A stretch of 45,782 bases of DNA from CAZTTH01 sp964615975 (GCA_964615975.1 CAZTTH010000029.1:1-45782), one strand, 5' to 3'; positions 9,277 through 19,487 are shown, counted from the first letter of the stretch. Notes: generated by a model not told the origin, from the sequence alone. Numbers and translations: made by a program.

Positions 9277-10056
9277 ATGAAGAATTGGATTAATGAATTA
9301 ACTACCATTATGGCGACCCTGCGTAGTTCCCAAGGATGCCCATGGGATCGGGAACAAACCCATACAACTCTAAAACCCTACCTGATTGAAGAAACTTTTG
9401 AGCTGATTGATGCCATTGATATGGGCGATGATTGTCTTCTCGTGGAAGAATTGGGCGATGTCCTGCTTCAAGTGGTTTTTCACTGTCAATTAGCTCAGGA
9501 AGAAAATCGCTTTGATCTTCAATCGGTTGCGCAATGTTGTTGTGAAAAATTAATCCGCAGGCATCCGCACGTATATGGCCAGTCTCAGGTAAAAAATACA
9601 ACCGAGGTTCTTAAACAATGGGAAGAGATAAAACAGGGTGAAAAAAATACCCTTAATCAACCATCTCTGCTCGATGGAATACCTAAATCTTTGCCTGTAC
9701 TTATCCGCTCGGAAATCATTCAAAAAAAAGCTGCCCAAGTCGGCTTCGATTGGAAAACTGATAAGGATATCATAAATAAGATTGAGGAAGAATTATTAGA
9801 GGTCAAAGCGGCTCTGACATCTGAAAACGATATTGAAATTCAAGAAGAAATTGGCGATTTACTGTTTGCTGTGGTTAACTTGGCACGATTTCGCGAAATT
9901 TCAGCGGAAGAATCGATTCGTAATTCCTTACAAAAATTCGTTAAACGATTTAAACACATTGAATCCCAAATCCAGGCTGCAGGAAATAACTTTTCGGATT
10001 ATTCTATCAGCGATCTGGAAAGGTTATGGCAGAATGCAAAAGTTAATACCATATAA
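9277..10056 (+). CDS. mazG: Nucleoside triphosphate pyrophosphohydrolase MazG
   Basis: Hydrolyses NTPs to NMP and pyrophosphate as house-cleaning or alarmone-modulating activity. It has 259 residues, the usual length for the two-domain form. The first MazG domain has the opening GCPWDREQTHTTLKPYL followed by EETFELIDAI and EELGDVLLQVVFH, which carry the metal-binding EExxE and ExxD residues. A second domain follows with EEELLEVKAAL and EEIGDLLFAVVNLARF. The ATG at 9277 has a modest CAGGA upstream. It is divergent from the kinase gene at 7389-9125 and is followed, 90 bases on, by the methyltransferase gene. Confidence 0.95.
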   Translation: MKNWINELTTIMATLRSSQGCPWDREQTHTTLKPYLIEETFELIDAIDMGDDCLLVEELGDVLLQVVFHCQLAQEENRFDLQSVAQCCCEKLIRRHPHVYGQSQVKNTTEVLKQWEEIKQGEKNTLNQPSLLDGIPKSLPVLIRSEIIQKKAAQVGFDWKTDKDIINKIEEELLEVKAALTSENDIEIQEEIGDLLFAVVNLARFREISAEESIRNSLQKFVKRFKHIESQIQAAGNNFSDYSISDLERLWQNAKVNTI

Positions 10057-10146
10057 CCCACATTGGGGTAATCCCGATTTAGATTTTCCTCATTAAATTG
10101 AATCATGTTTATTTATATATTACATCACGATGATACTCTGTTTTGA

Positions 10147-11520
10147 ATGCAAAGGTCAATCCCCAAAAACTATCCTGTCGATCGCTCAAAATTAACCAGA
10201 AATCAGGCACGCAATTGCAGTCAGTCCGTGTGCGGGTTGGTACATGAAATAATGATAAGCGGTCATCCTGCGGATCGAATACTGACCCGTTTTTACCGAT
10301 TGCATCACCGATTCGGTGCCGCGGATCGACGATACATAAATGAATCACTATTTTCGTTGTTTCGCTGGTGGGGTTGGTTACGGTATTTTCTCCCTGCAGA
10401 TCATGACTGGAAGAAAACCATTCCGGAACATCTGGCTGAAAAACATGAATGGCTGGCAATGATTGCATCAGCTCATCTTCTTGATAATGAAGAAATTTCC
10501 CCGATAACAAAGGTATGGATGTCGGAATTGAATGGTTTCTATCCCTTAGGAAACCTCACCAGAGGATGGAAATTTCATGATTTAACAACAAAAGCAGAAT
10601 TTCTACAGCGTAATTTTGCCCTCCCCAAGTGTCAGGTTACCCAATTGATACCCGAGTGGGCTCTTAAAATGATTGCATTATCAACGGTTGATCTTCACGC
10701 ATTCATAGAAATACTGCAGAAGCGCCCCCCCTTGTGGCTCCGGTCCCAGAACTCAAACTTATTATCGTTGATTGAAGAACTGAAAGGTTCAGGATTAACA
10801 GTTCAATCAACCCCTCATCACAATCAATCATTTTGTATTTTACATGATCGTGTCAACCTGCAACAACTGCCTGCATTCAGAGCGGGAAAATTTGAAGTTC
10901 AAGATTTGGCATCCCAGGGGATTGGGTTAACTTGTAACGCCAAACCTGGAGACAGATGGTGGGATGTCTGTGCTGGAGCTGGTGGTAAAAGTGTACAACT
11001 GGGACATATGATGCGTAATCAAGGAACCATTGTCGCTACCGATATCCGTGAATGGAAATTAACGACCTTGAAACAGAGGGCCCGTCGCGCTCATTTACAC
11101 AATATAAGCACCCGCCAATGGAATAAGAATAAATTACCTTCAAGAGAAGCGAATTTTGATGGTGTCCTGGTCGATGCGCCATGCTCATGCTCGGGGACAT
11201 GGCGACGCAATCCTGATGCACGCTGGACCTCTCAACCAGATGAGTTGACTGAATTATGCAGAATTCAAACTGAGATACTGGCAATGGCGGCACATGGAGT
11301 TAAACCTGGTGGTCAATTGATCTATGCTACATGCTCCATCTTTGCTTGTGAGAATCATGACATTATAAATCAATTTTTATCCGGACATAAAGAATTTCGT
11401 TTAGTGCCCTTCAAACACCCTTTCGCCGAATATCATACGGATGGAACTCTGACCATATGGTCACATCAGTATGATTCCGATTGCATTTTTGCAGCGAAAT
11501 TACAAAAAAATATAGCTTGA
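10147..11520 (+). CDS. RsmB/NOL1/NOP2-family RNA (cytosine-5) methyltransferase
   Basis: SAM-dependent enzyme that makes 5-methylcytosine, probably in 16S rRNA, with a double-Cys mechanism. It has 457 residues. A NusB-like N-terminal region (to about 160, with RYINESLFSLFRWW) precedes the catalytic fold with the SAM loop DVCAGAGGKSVQLG, motif ATDIREWKL, and both cysteines: DAPCSCSG (about 343-350) and YATCSIF (Cys about 395). The NusB-like part favours RsmB, but it could be RsmF-like, so no symbol is assigned. The start is uncertain: the ATG at 10147 has no strong ribosome binding site. It is probably transcribed with mazG. Confidence 0.88.
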   Translation: MQRSIPKNYPVDRSKLTRNQARNCSQSVCGLVHEIMISGHPADRILTRFYRLHHRFGAADRRYINESLFSLFRWWGWLRYFLPADHDWKKTIPEHLAEKHEWLAMIASAHLLDNEEISPITKVWMSELNGFYPLGNLTRGWKFHDLTTKAEFLQRNFALPKCQVTQLIPEWALKMIALSTVDLHAFIEILQKRPPLWLRSQNSNLLSLIEELKGSGLTVQSTPHHNQSFCILHDRVNLQQLPAFRAGKFEVQDLASQGIGLTCNAKPGDRWWDVCAGAGGKSVQLGHMMRNQGTIVATDIREWKLTTLKQRARRAHLHNISTRQWNKNKLPSREANFDGVLVDAPCSCSGTWRRNPDARWTSQPDELTELCRIQTEILAMAAHGVKPGGQLIYATCSIFACENHDIINQFLSGHKEFRLVPFKHPFAEYHTDGTLTIWSHQYDSDCIFAAKLQKNIA

Positions 11521-11566
11521 CATGCATTGATATTATGATCTGTCAAACATTCGTTCAGTTTGGGAA

Positions 11567-11596
11567 ATGACATATATGATACAGCTCGTATATAAT
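11567..11596 (+). promoter_or_regulatory. Sigma-70-type promoter for the sigma-54 activator gene
   Basis: ATGACA at 11567-11572 and a perfect TATAAT at 11591-11596 are separated by 18 bases. Transcription would start about 35 bases before the ATG at 11638. Read by eye only. Confidence 0.5.
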
Positions 11597-11637
11597 CTCA
11601 ATATATCACTCTTGTCACAAGAAAAATCAGTGTTCAT

Positions 11638-13062
11638 ATGTTGAATCAAATTCTAATTGTTGACGACGACAAATGGTTTTGTCAAAGTGTCGAAAAATTA
11701 CTCCTTAAAAATGGTTATAAGATTGACACTGTTTATTCTGGAAAGCAGGCCATGAATCATTTGGAAATCACTCAACCAGATATTATCCTGCTTGATATAA
11801 TCTTGCCAGATATCGATGGTTTTAGCGTTTGTCAGCATATCAAAACCCAATTGCATTTAAAAAATATTCCCATTCTTTTTGTTACCAGCAGTGATGATCG
11901 TGAAATAGTTGCCAAATGTTTCCATGTCGGCGCAGCCGATTATATCGGTAAACCGATCCGGGAATACGAACTTCTGGCGCGCATTGAATTATTACTCAAT
12001 ATTGGCAAACAGAAGGAAGTAATTAGGGAAATCCAGTCCGAAAATATTGCCCTGTCCAATCGATTACTTTCCGGCCAACTTGAGAATCCAGATGCATTTG
12101 CGGAAATAATAACCTGTAATTCGACGATGCAATCCATTTTCAAATATATTGAAGCAATCGCTTCATCATCACGACCAGTATTGATTACCGGTGAAACAGG
12201 TGTTGGCAAGGAGATGATTGCCAAAACAATACACGAACTTAGTAATCGGCAATCTCAAATAGTAACGGTTAATGTGGGTAGTTTGGATGATAATTTATTT
12301 TCCGACACATTATTCGGGCATGCGAAAGGAGCATTTACCGGAGCTGATAAAGAACGTTCCGGGCTCATTGAAAAAGCTGCTGGAGGTACACTCTTTCTCG
12401 ATGAAATCGGTGATTTAAAACCTGAATCTCAGGTCAAGTTGCTACGATTATTGCAGGAACAGGAGTACTACCCCTTGGGTTCGGATGAGCGAAAACTAAG
12501 CGATGCCCGCATCATCGTTGCAACCAATTGCGATTTATCCACCCAAATGCAAAAAGGCCTTTTCCGATCGGACCTTTTTTATCGCTTGAAAACTCATCAC
12601 ATCCACATTCCTCCATTGCGTGAGCGGCGCGAAGACATCTGTCTTCTTTTCAATCATTTCCTGTCATTAGCAGCCAAAGAATTGAAAAGAAAAAAACCAC
12701 TCATTCCCCAACCATTGCTCCCCCTGCTTGAATGTTACAGTTTCCCTGGAAATATTAGAGAATTGGAATCGCTTATATTTGACGCCATCAGTCGCTCTTC
12801 GGCAAAATCATTATCCCTGGATGTCTTTCGTGCATACATACCAGAATCAGAACAAGAGGGGCTTCCCCATTCCCAAGCTCAGTCAAATCAAAATTTTTGG
12901 GAATTTGCCATTAAGGGAAATTTTCCCAGTTTGAAAACAATGAACGACATGCTGATTCAGCGCGCGATGGAACATGCGAACGGGAATCAATCAGTAGCCG
13001 CGAAATTATTGGGTATCAGCCGTCAAGCATTAAATAAACGCCTTAATCGTATCTCCAGATAA
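11638..13062 (+). CDS. NtrC-family sigma-54-dependent response regulator
   Basis: Three-domain transcription activator of 474 residues. The N-terminal receiver has acidic DDD at 9-11 and acceptor Asp53 in LLDIILPDIDG. The AAA+ domain has Walker A GETGVGKE (about 185-192), the sigma-54 contact loop GAFTGA (about 231-236), Walker B TLFLDEIGD, and FPGNIRELE. A C-terminal Fis-type helix-turn-helix ends in NQSVAAKLLGISRQALNKR. It is activated by phosphorylation and then remodels sigma-54 RNA polymerase at distant enhancer sites. It converges with the hybrid kinase gene 14 bases away, a possible partner. The targets are not evident. Confidence 0.94.
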   Translation: MLNQILIVDDDKWFCQSVEKLLLKNGYKIDTVYSGKQAMNHLEITQPDIILLDIILPDIDGFSVCQHIKTQLHLKNIPILFVTSSDDREIVAKCFHVGAADYIGKPIREYELLARIELLLNIGKQKEVIREIQSENIALSNRLLSGQLENPDAFAEIITCNSTMQSIFKYIEAIASSSRPVLITGETGVGKEMIAKTIHELSNRQSQIVTVNVGSLDDNLFSDTLFGHAKGAFTGADKERSGLIEKAAGGTLFLDEIGDLKPESQVKLLRLLQEQEYYPLGSDERKLSDARIIVATNCDLSTQMQKGLFRSDLFYRLKTHHIHIPPLRERREDICLLFNHFLSLAAKELKRKKPLIPQPLLPLLECYSFPGNIRELESLIFDAISRSSAKSLSLDVFRAYIPESEQEGLPHSQAQSNQNFWEFAIKGNFPSLKTMNDMLIQRAMEHANGNQSVAAKLLGISRQALNKRLNRISR

Positions 13063-13076
13063 TTTGGTCACATTAT

Positions 13077-16000
13077 TTATCCCTTGATCAACTTGACTTT
13101 ATGGTATTTTTTATCCAGAATCTCACGCACTTTCCTTACCAGCGAGGTCGGAGTAAAAGGTTTGGTTAAAAATGCCTCATTATTATCATCAGAATTTTGC
13201 TTCACTATTCGCTCATCTATATAGCCCGTTATATACAACACACTTATATCAGGACTGATACAAAGTACCTTATCCTTCAACTGTCTGCCATTCATTCCGG
13301 GCATGACCATATCTGTAAGGAGCATGTCCCAAGGGCCTTGAATTTTATTTATGAGCGCCAAAGCTGCCTCACCATTTTCCGCTTCATAAACCGAATACCC
13401 CATTTTTTCCAATGAAATTTTGGCAATTTGTCGGACGCTCTCTTCATCCTCTACCAACATTATCGTTTCCCCCCCCTGAGCGCCCCAATCACCTACTTTC
13501 TGTTCAATAGCTTGGGTTACAGTTCCGTATATAACCGGTAAATAAACCTTAAAGCAAGACCCAACTCCTTCTGCGCTGACAACTTCTATATGACCATCAC
13601 TCTGGGTAACGATTCCAAAAACTGTCGCCAGTCCCAGCCCTGTCCCCTTACCAACTTCTTTGGTAGTATAAAAAGGCTCAAAAATCCGTGCCACTACTTC
13701 TGGTGCCATTCCACAACCGGTATCACTTAAAGAAAGCAGCACATAACGTCCTGGTTTCAGTTCCGGTTTTGAGCAGTGAAGAGATTCATACAAGTTGAAA
13801 TCTTCAGTTTTAATGATCAATTGCCCGCCATCCGGCATGGCATCGCGGGCATTTACCGCAAGATTTAATAAAACTTGCTGAATTTGAACTGGATCGACTT
13901 TTACTTTCCCAATGGTTGGTGATAAGAATGTGATTAGATTAATATTTTCACCAATGAGTCGGTGGAGCATATTTTCTATATTGGCAATAGTTTCGTTGAG
14001 ATCGATTATCTTGGGTTCTAGCATTTGCTTCCTGCTGAAAGCCAGCAATTGCTGAGTCAAATTGGCGGCGCGTTTTCCTGCCTGCATTATCTCATAGACA
14101 AATTGCCCTTGTTGTGAATCCTCAGACACCAGGGTTAAAAACATTTCCGAATAGCCATTGATTACGGTGAGTAAATTGTTAAAATCATGGGCGACTCCAC
14201 CAGCCAACTGACCGATTGCTTCCATCTTTTGCGCCTGCCGGAGTTTTTCCTCCAAAAGTACTCGATCACTTATGTCTGACCAAGATCCGACAATTTCCTC
14301 CGGGTTGCCCTGAATATTATGCAATCGTCGTTTTTCATCTCGAATCCAAATGATTTTCCCATTCCTGTGACGCAATCGATATTCCAATATTTGATGTTGA
14401 TTTGAATCTGGCAGGAGATGCGATTGAATCACCCGATCATGGTCATCAGGATGAATATGCTTATGCCACCATTCGGAGTGCAATACTTCTACGGCAGTGT
14501 ATCCAGTCATATTGACAATATTATCACTGATCCAACTGAAATAAAATTGATCGCCATCAACCCGAATGGCATAGAGGATAACCGGGTTGCAGGATAGAAT
14601 GCGTTGTACCTCTTCCTGTGCGTTTTTACGTTTGATATATTGGCCGATTTGGCTGGTAATTACTGAAATTCTATCGAGTAATTTATTCTTGTCCTCCATC
14701 AACATATTCCCGTAAATCTCTAAAACTCCAAGTATTTCCCCAGCGAAAAGGATAGGGGCTGCCACAACAAAATACATTCCCGCTATCTGGGCGAGCATGA
14801 AACGCGGACAATTGAAATTGGTTGCTAAACTGTTTGAATCTATGAAAAGCGGTCTTCGCCTTGAAAAAACACTTCCCGGAATGGTGTATTCTGTGGTTAT
14901 AATTTTATTGCGTGTCTTTGCTGCCAACTCATTCAGGTGATATGAAGGTAAATGCCAACTACCAATACATGAAAGATTATTATTAATGGCATTGACTTCC
15001 CAAAGCGCCCCAAATCCCCAGTCTTCTGATATGCAAAGTGCTTTAAGTATCTGTGTGCCAACTTCATTCAATGTTTTAGCGTTGGCAAGAATACGACTGA
15101 TCTCCCATTGACTGGCTAAGTGTTTTTCGGTTACCTTGCGTTCTGTAATATCAACACAAACTCCAGTAAGACATTCTGGTTTACCAAGTTCATTATATGC
15201 CACCTGTCCCTGTGCAGATATCCAGAGAAATTTTCCATCCGTGCGTTGGAAGCGAAATTCCAACTGACAACCTCCTCCCTTACTTTTGGTAGATTCCAAT
15301 ATCTCCTTAACCTTCGCTTGATCATCCTTGTGGATATGAATTATAAACGACTCCCAATCACGATCTATCATATGTTCATTTACCCAGCCAAATAGTTTGG
15401 CAAGGGACCCATCCCATTGAATAGTGTCCAACTCAAAAACCCAAACCCAGGTACAAGCGCCTCCTCCATCCAATGCGGTATATAGTCGTCTTTGCGAGTC
15501 AAGTAAAGCCGCATCGAATCGTTTTTGTTCTGTGATATCTTGAACAAATCCCATGCCAATACTAGGATCCCCCGAATCATTAAATTGTATCTCAGCCTTC
15601 TCCCTGACCCAGCGGATTTGATCCTCAACTTCAATACGGTGGATAATGTCAAAATTCTTTCCCTGACATGCCTGTTCTAATGCCTTTTCAACGACCTGAC
15701 GATCTGCCGGAAGTATGCAACCATAAAATATTCCGGGATTAATCGTAATATTGGCAGGAATGCCGAATATCTGATACGTCTCCTCCGACCAATTCATGTC
15801 ACCATTTAGAAGATTATAAGACCAGGTGCCGGTTTGCGAAATACAGTGGGAGGATCGATTTTCCATATGATTATGATGTAACCTCTTTTCCATGTCCAAA
15901 ACCTCATTGATATTAGGGCTGATTCCAATCACACCAATTGCCTTACCAGTTTGATCTCGATATGACGCTTTTGTGGTAATATAGTAATGAATTGAATCTC

Positions 16001-17057
16001 CGTGTTCCCATGATTTATCCCGAATTTCAGTATGCCCTGAAATCATGATCTCATCATCTTTCAAATCACTTGCCTGCTTTAATGGCGCTGAAATCGATTT
16101 TTCCTGGTGCTCCGCTCCCTGATTATATGAAAGTTGCAAACATTCTCTCGCTCGAGGATTTGCATAGAGACAGTTCCCTCGTTGGTCTTTGATATAGATC
16201 ATATCATTTGATATCTCAAGAATATGGAGTAATAAATCCACATCCTTTTGCTTGTTGGCAACTTCCAGACGGTATGAAGTAACGTCGCGAAGACACAACA
16301 CTACCTGTGAAATAACTCCATGTGAGTTATATATCGGGGCACCATTAAAAATTACATTCGTTTTATTCCCGTTTTCACGATGATATATAATCAACTCAAT
16401 ATTAAAGATGGATTCACCGCGCTGGACTTTGGATAAGGGCCAATTCGATATCGGTATCTGAACCTCATCCAGTGAAGTCAATCTGACTCTTGATTGCAAT
16501 CGCTGTGTGTTTTTTTCACCTAAATCCTCTACTGAACTAAATCCATGCATTTGTAAGGCAGGTAAATTCCAATCTATAAGCCTGCCCTCTGAATCTATAA
16601 CCAGAAAACCATCAGTAACCCAATTGACTATGGCTCTATATCTACTTAATAATTGCATCTGTTCGAGGTCATTGTTTTTTAGCAATCCCTGGTAAGCTTG
16701 ATTGTTTTCAAATGCCCTAACCGTGTAAATATAGTAATTGGTGGTTTCATATGAACCATGGGAAATCGTATATTCAACCGGAAACCTGATCCCATTTCCG
16801 CGTTGTCCAAAAGCAAGAATCAGTCGCTTGGATATCGGATTCTCGAGCCGATGGATTGTATGCGGTGGGATCTGTTCTTGACCAAGTGGACTATCATCAT
16901 CGGGGATAATAAGAGATAATGGTTGCCCAATCACATCGTTTGATGGACAATCAAAAAGATTTTCTGCTTGACGATTGAAACAAATTACAATGCGTTGCTC
17001 ATCGACTAGAATGATGGCATCTTGATAAGATTCAACAATAATAAAATAAGGATTCAT
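13077..17057 (-). CDS. Multi-PAS/GAF hybrid sensor histidine kinase
   Basis: A cytoplasmic sensor of 1326 residues with no membrane segment. Five or six PAS domains fill about residues 1-650 and 820-940, several ending in the PAC-like pattern VQDITEQK or CVDITERK. A GAF domain lies at about 655-800. The kinase core has the phospho-accepting His near 955 (GGVAHDFNNLL), N-box LLNLAVNARDAM (about 1069), and G boxes SDTGCGM and GKGTGLGLA. A C-terminal receiver carries the acceptor Asp near 1249 (LLTDMVMPGMNG). All catalytic residues are present. The order of PAS, HisKA, HATPase and receiver suggests input from redox or small ligands and a phosphorelay, perhaps to the convergent sigma-54 activator (inference). 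Confidence 0.93.
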   Translation of the reverse strand: MNPYFIIVESYQDAIILVDEQRIVICFNRQAENLFDCPSNDVIGQPLSLIIPDDDSPLGQEQIPPHTIHRLENPISKRLILAFGQRGNGIRFPVEYTISHGSYETTNYYIYTVRAFENNQAYQGLLKNNDLEQMQLLSRYRAIVNWVTDGFLVIDSEGRLIDWNLPALQMHGFSSVEDLGEKNTQRLQSRVRLTSLDEVQIPISNWPLSKVQRGESIFNIELIIYHRENGNKTNVIFNGAPIYNSHGVISQVVLCLRDVTSYRLEVANKQKDVDLLLHILEISNDMIYIKDQRGNCLYANPRARECLQLSYNQGAEHQEKSISAPLKQASDLKDDEIMISGHTEIRDKSWEHGDSIHYYITTKASYRDQTGKAIGVIGISPNINEVLDMEKRLHHNHMENRSSHCISQTGTWSYNLLNGDMNWSEETYQIFGIPANITINPGIFYGCILPADRQVVEKALEQACQGKNFDIIHRIEVEDQIRWVREKAEIQFNDSGDPSIGMGFVQDITEQKRFDAALLDSQRRLYTALDGGGACTWVWVFELDTIQWDGSLAKLFGWVNEHMIDRDWESFIIHIHKDDQAKVKEILESTKSKGGGCQLEFRFQRTDGKFLWISAQGQVAYNELGKPECLTGVCVDITERKVTEKHLASQWEISRILANAKTLNEVGTQILKALCISEDWGFGALWEVNAINNNLSCIGSWHLPSYHLNELAAKTRNKIITTEYTIPGSVFSRRRPLFIDSNSLATNFNCPRFMLAQIAGMYFVVAAPILFAGEILGVLEIYGNMLMEDKNKLLDRISVITSQIGQYIKRKNAQEEVQRILSCNPVILYAIRVDGDQFYFSWISDNIVNMTGYTAVEVLHSEWWHKHIHPDDHDRVIQSHLLPDSNQHQILEYRLRHRNGKIIWIRDEKRRLHNIQGNPEEIVGSWSDISDRVLLEEKLRQAQKMEAIGQLAGGVAHDFNNLLTVINGYSEMFLTLVSEDSQQGQFVYEIMQAGKRAANLTQQLLAFSRKQMLEPKIIDLNETIANIENMLHRLIGENINLITFLSPTIGKVKVDPVQIQQVLLNLAVNARDAMPDGGQLIIKTEDFNLYESLHCSKPELKPGRYVLLSLSDTGCGMAPEVVARIFEPFYTTKEVGKGTGLGLATVFGIVTQSDGHIEVVSAEGVGSCFKVYLPVIYGTVTQAIEQKVGDWGAQGGETIMLVEDEESVRQIAKISLEKMGYSVYEAENGEAALALINKIQGPWDMLLTDMVMPGMNGRQLKDKVLCISPDISVLYITGYIDERIVKQNSDDNNEAFLTKPFTPTSLVRKVREILDKKYHKVKLIKG

Positions 17058-17265
17058 CTCCAGTTTATGACCTTAGAAAAATCATTAGTTTAAATAGCTA
17101 ATCTGATTAATAATCGTGATTTCATGTCGCTATTGAACTAAACCTTAAACAGTATCAATATCCCATTTTAAGTAAATTTCAATTTTTTTCAATCCTGATT
17201 GTAGAGAGTAGACCCTATTCTTCTACATGTTGTTAATCGCCCTGATGACCAATTAACCACTAAAA

Positions 17266-17275
17266 GATAATCATT
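17266..17275. promoter_or_regulatory. Possible Fur-like half operator upstream of the permease
   Basis: GATAATCATT at 17266-17275 matches ten bases of the classical Fur box and lies about 100 bases upstream of the permease ATG. The match is partial and AT-rich, so chance is a real alternative. Confidence 0.25.
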
Positions 17276-17371
17276 TCATTCTCTCCTGATTGTGGGGTAA
17301 AAATATCACACATCTTGAACTTTAATCGGCTTTTGTATCTCATAAGTTCATCGTCGTATACCAGGTCATCA

Positions 17372-18400
17372 ATGATTGTATCAAATTCTACTTTATTAAC
17401 AGAAACCAAATTAATCCGTATCATTTTTTGTCAGGTGATACTTGCCATGTTTATCGGATTATCATCCTTATTTATTGGAGGTGAAAATATCGATCCACTG
17501 ATCATTCTCTCCAATCTGTTCAATCCCAACCCCGAAAATTATACTTCATGGATTCTACTTTATTTAAGAGTGCCCCGAATAATCCTGGCATTTATTGTTG
17601 GTGGCGCCTTGGCCATGGTCGGCGCAGTTTTCCAGGTAATCTTTAGAAATCCATTAGCTACACCTTATACGTTGGGAATTGCCAGTGGAGGTGCTTTAGG
17701 CGCTGTCTCAGTCCTGGTTCTGAATGATTTTTTATTCCACTGGGGACCTTTTTCCACCCAACAGTTCGCATCATTGCTCGGTTCATCACTAATTGCATTG
17801 GTGATTTATATGATTGCCAGTCAGCAACGATCATTATCCATGCCTACCTTATTATTAGCTGGAGTGACGATGGGAATACTCTGTAACGCTGGCATTATAT
17901 GTATGCGCTACCTGGCCACTCCTCACGGATTGTATGCCATTGAACATTGGCTGATCGGCGGTATACAGGTGAACGGATTTCGGGAAATTGCTACCATGGC
18001 ACCACTGTTGATCTCTGGATTAGGGCTGTTATTGTGGCAAATCCCGAATTTAAATCAGATCGCAATGGGTGATGAACTGGCAGCCGGATATGGGGTCGAT
18101 GTCACACGCACTCAAAAACTAGTGTTTATCGGAGGCAGCATGGTCACCAGCGCGGTGGTGGCCATTGTTGGACCGATTGGATTTGTCGGCCTGATTGTAC
18201 CTCATATGGTCAAGCGGTTATCCGGCGTCGATCAACGTATTGTTGTACCGATCAGCTTTCTCGCGGGGGGAACATTTTTGATTCTCTGTGATACCATGGC
18301 CAGATCCCTTTTTTATCCCACGGAACTCCCTGTTGGTATCATCACCGCCATTGCGGGAGGTCCGTTCTTTTTGCATTTGTTACTGCGTAAAAACCTATAG
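17372..18400 (+). CDS. FecCD/BtuC-family ABC transporter permease
   Basis: Inner-membrane permease for iron-siderophore, haem or cobalamin uptake. About ten membrane segments are visible, with the family motifs RVPRIILAFIVGGALA, FRNPLATPYTLGIASGGALG, GPIGFVGLIVPHMVKRL and the ELPVGIITAIAGGPFFL ending. I prefer the ATG at 17372 (CAGGT seven bases upstream) to a TTG at 17315 that adds 19 residues. Neither the ATPase nor the binding protein that such permeases need is adjacent: downstream, 1 base away, is the convergent amrS. It may therefore work with subunits encoded elsewhere. The substrate cannot be told from sequence alone. Confidence 0.9.
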   Translation: MIVSNSTLLTETKLIRIIFCQVILAMFIGLSSLFIGGENIDPLIILSNLFNPNPENYTSWILLYLRVPRIILAFIVGGALAMVGAVFQVIFRNPLATPYTLGIASGGALGAVSVLVLNDFLFHWGPFSTQQFASLLGSSLIALVIYMIASQQRSLSMPTLLLAGVTMGILCNAGIICMRYLATPHGLYAIEHWLIGGIQVNGFREIATMAPLLISGLGLLLWQIPNLNQIAMGDELAAGYGVDVTRTQKLVFIGGSMVTSAVVAIVGPIGFVGLIVPHMVKRLSGVDQRIVVPISFLAGGTFLILCDTMARSLFYPTELPVGIITAIAGGPFFLHLLLRKNL

Positions 18401-18401
18401 T

Positions 18402-19487
18402 TTAGTTGTGATAAGATGATAGTCGGATGGGAACTCGTTTTGCTCCCCAATTTCCATGTTGTCCGGCGAAAACACCCGGCAACTGCGCACCACAGAAATT
18501 ACACTTCCCATCGTCTGTTAAACACCAATTATTTATCACATACCAATCCCGCTCAATTACACATTTACCACAGTGATGACAATAAGTACTGCCGCCAGTG
18601 GGATCATGAATATTGCCGGTATAGACGTAGTGTAACCCATTTTTCAATGCAATCTCACGGGCCTTGTTCAGGGTGCCCACAGGAGTATGCGGTTTATCCA
18701 TCATCTTAAAGTCGGGATGAAATGCAGTGAAATGAAGAGGAACATCGGAGCCCAGATTCGAGACTATCCATTGGGTGAGCTCATGCAGTTCAGATTCTGA
18801 ATCATTCTCCCCCGGAATCAACAGAGTTGTAATCTCAATCCACACATTGGTTTGCTTTTTCAAATATATCAACGTGTCCAATACCGGCATCAATTCCGCC
18901 AGGCAAATTTTTTTATAAAAATCATCCGTAAATCCCTTCAAATCTACATTGGCCGCATCCATGTGCTGATAGAATTCCCGGCGTGGTTCCGGACACATAT
19001 AACCAGCGGTAACTGCTACAGATTTGATACCGCGTTGATGACATGCTTTAGCAATGTCGATGGCATATTCAAAGAATATCACAGGGTCATTATAAGTATA
19101 GGCGACAGATGCACACCCGAGTTTTTCCGCAACACTGGCAATGGTTGAGGGCGACGCCTGATCCATGAGTGTGTCGAGTTCACGCGATTTACTCATGTCC
19201 CAGTTTTGACAAAATCGGCATCCGAGATTACAACCCGCCGTGCCGAATGATAGAACTGCGGTTCCGGGAAGAAAATGATTCAGCGGTTTCTTTTCAATCG
19301 GATCGATGCAAAAACCACTTGAACGACCGTACGTGGTAAGAACCAATTCATTCCCCTGACGCATCCTGACAAAGCACATGCCTCGCTGACCGTCACTTAA
19401 TTTACAGTGGCGTGGACAAACCTCACATTGAATCCGTCCATTCGGCAACAGGCTCCAAAATTTGACTGGGATTGTGTCAACTAACAT
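18402..19487 (-). CDS. amrS: AmmeMemoRadiSam-system radical SAM enzyme
   Basis: A radical-SAM protein of 361 residues related to the pyruvate-formate-lyase-activating group. The [4Fe-4S] motif CNLGCRFC (CxxxCxxC) is at about residues 86-93. An N-terminal Cys cluster (CEVCPRHCKLSDGQRGMC) and a C-terminal one (CHHCGKC, then CNFCGAQLPGVF) probably bind more metal. The reaction is unknown for the family. It has a strong AGGAGG before the ATG at 19487. The AMMECR1 partner is at 1218-1820, so the system is split on this chromosome. It lies 146 bases downstream of the CoaD-CoaE gene on the same strand. Confidence 0.92.
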   Translation of the reverse strand: MLVDTIPVKFWSLLPNGRIQCEVCPRHCKLSDGQRGMCFVRMRQGNELVLTTYGRSSGFCIDPIEKKPLNHFLPGTAVLSFGTAGCNLGCRFCQNWDMSKSRELDTLMDQASPSTIASVAEKLGCASVAYTYNDPVIFFEYAIDIAKACHQRGIKSVAVTAGYMCPEPRREFYQHMDAANVDLKGFTDDFYKKICLAELMPVLDTLIYLKKQTNVWIEITTLLIPGENDSESELHELTQWIVSNLGSDVPLHFTAFHPDFKMMDKPHTPVGTLNKAREIALKNGLHYVYTGNIHDPTGGSTYCHHCGKCVIERDWYVINNWCLTDDGKCNFCGAQLPGVFAGQHGNWGAKRVPIRLSSYHN

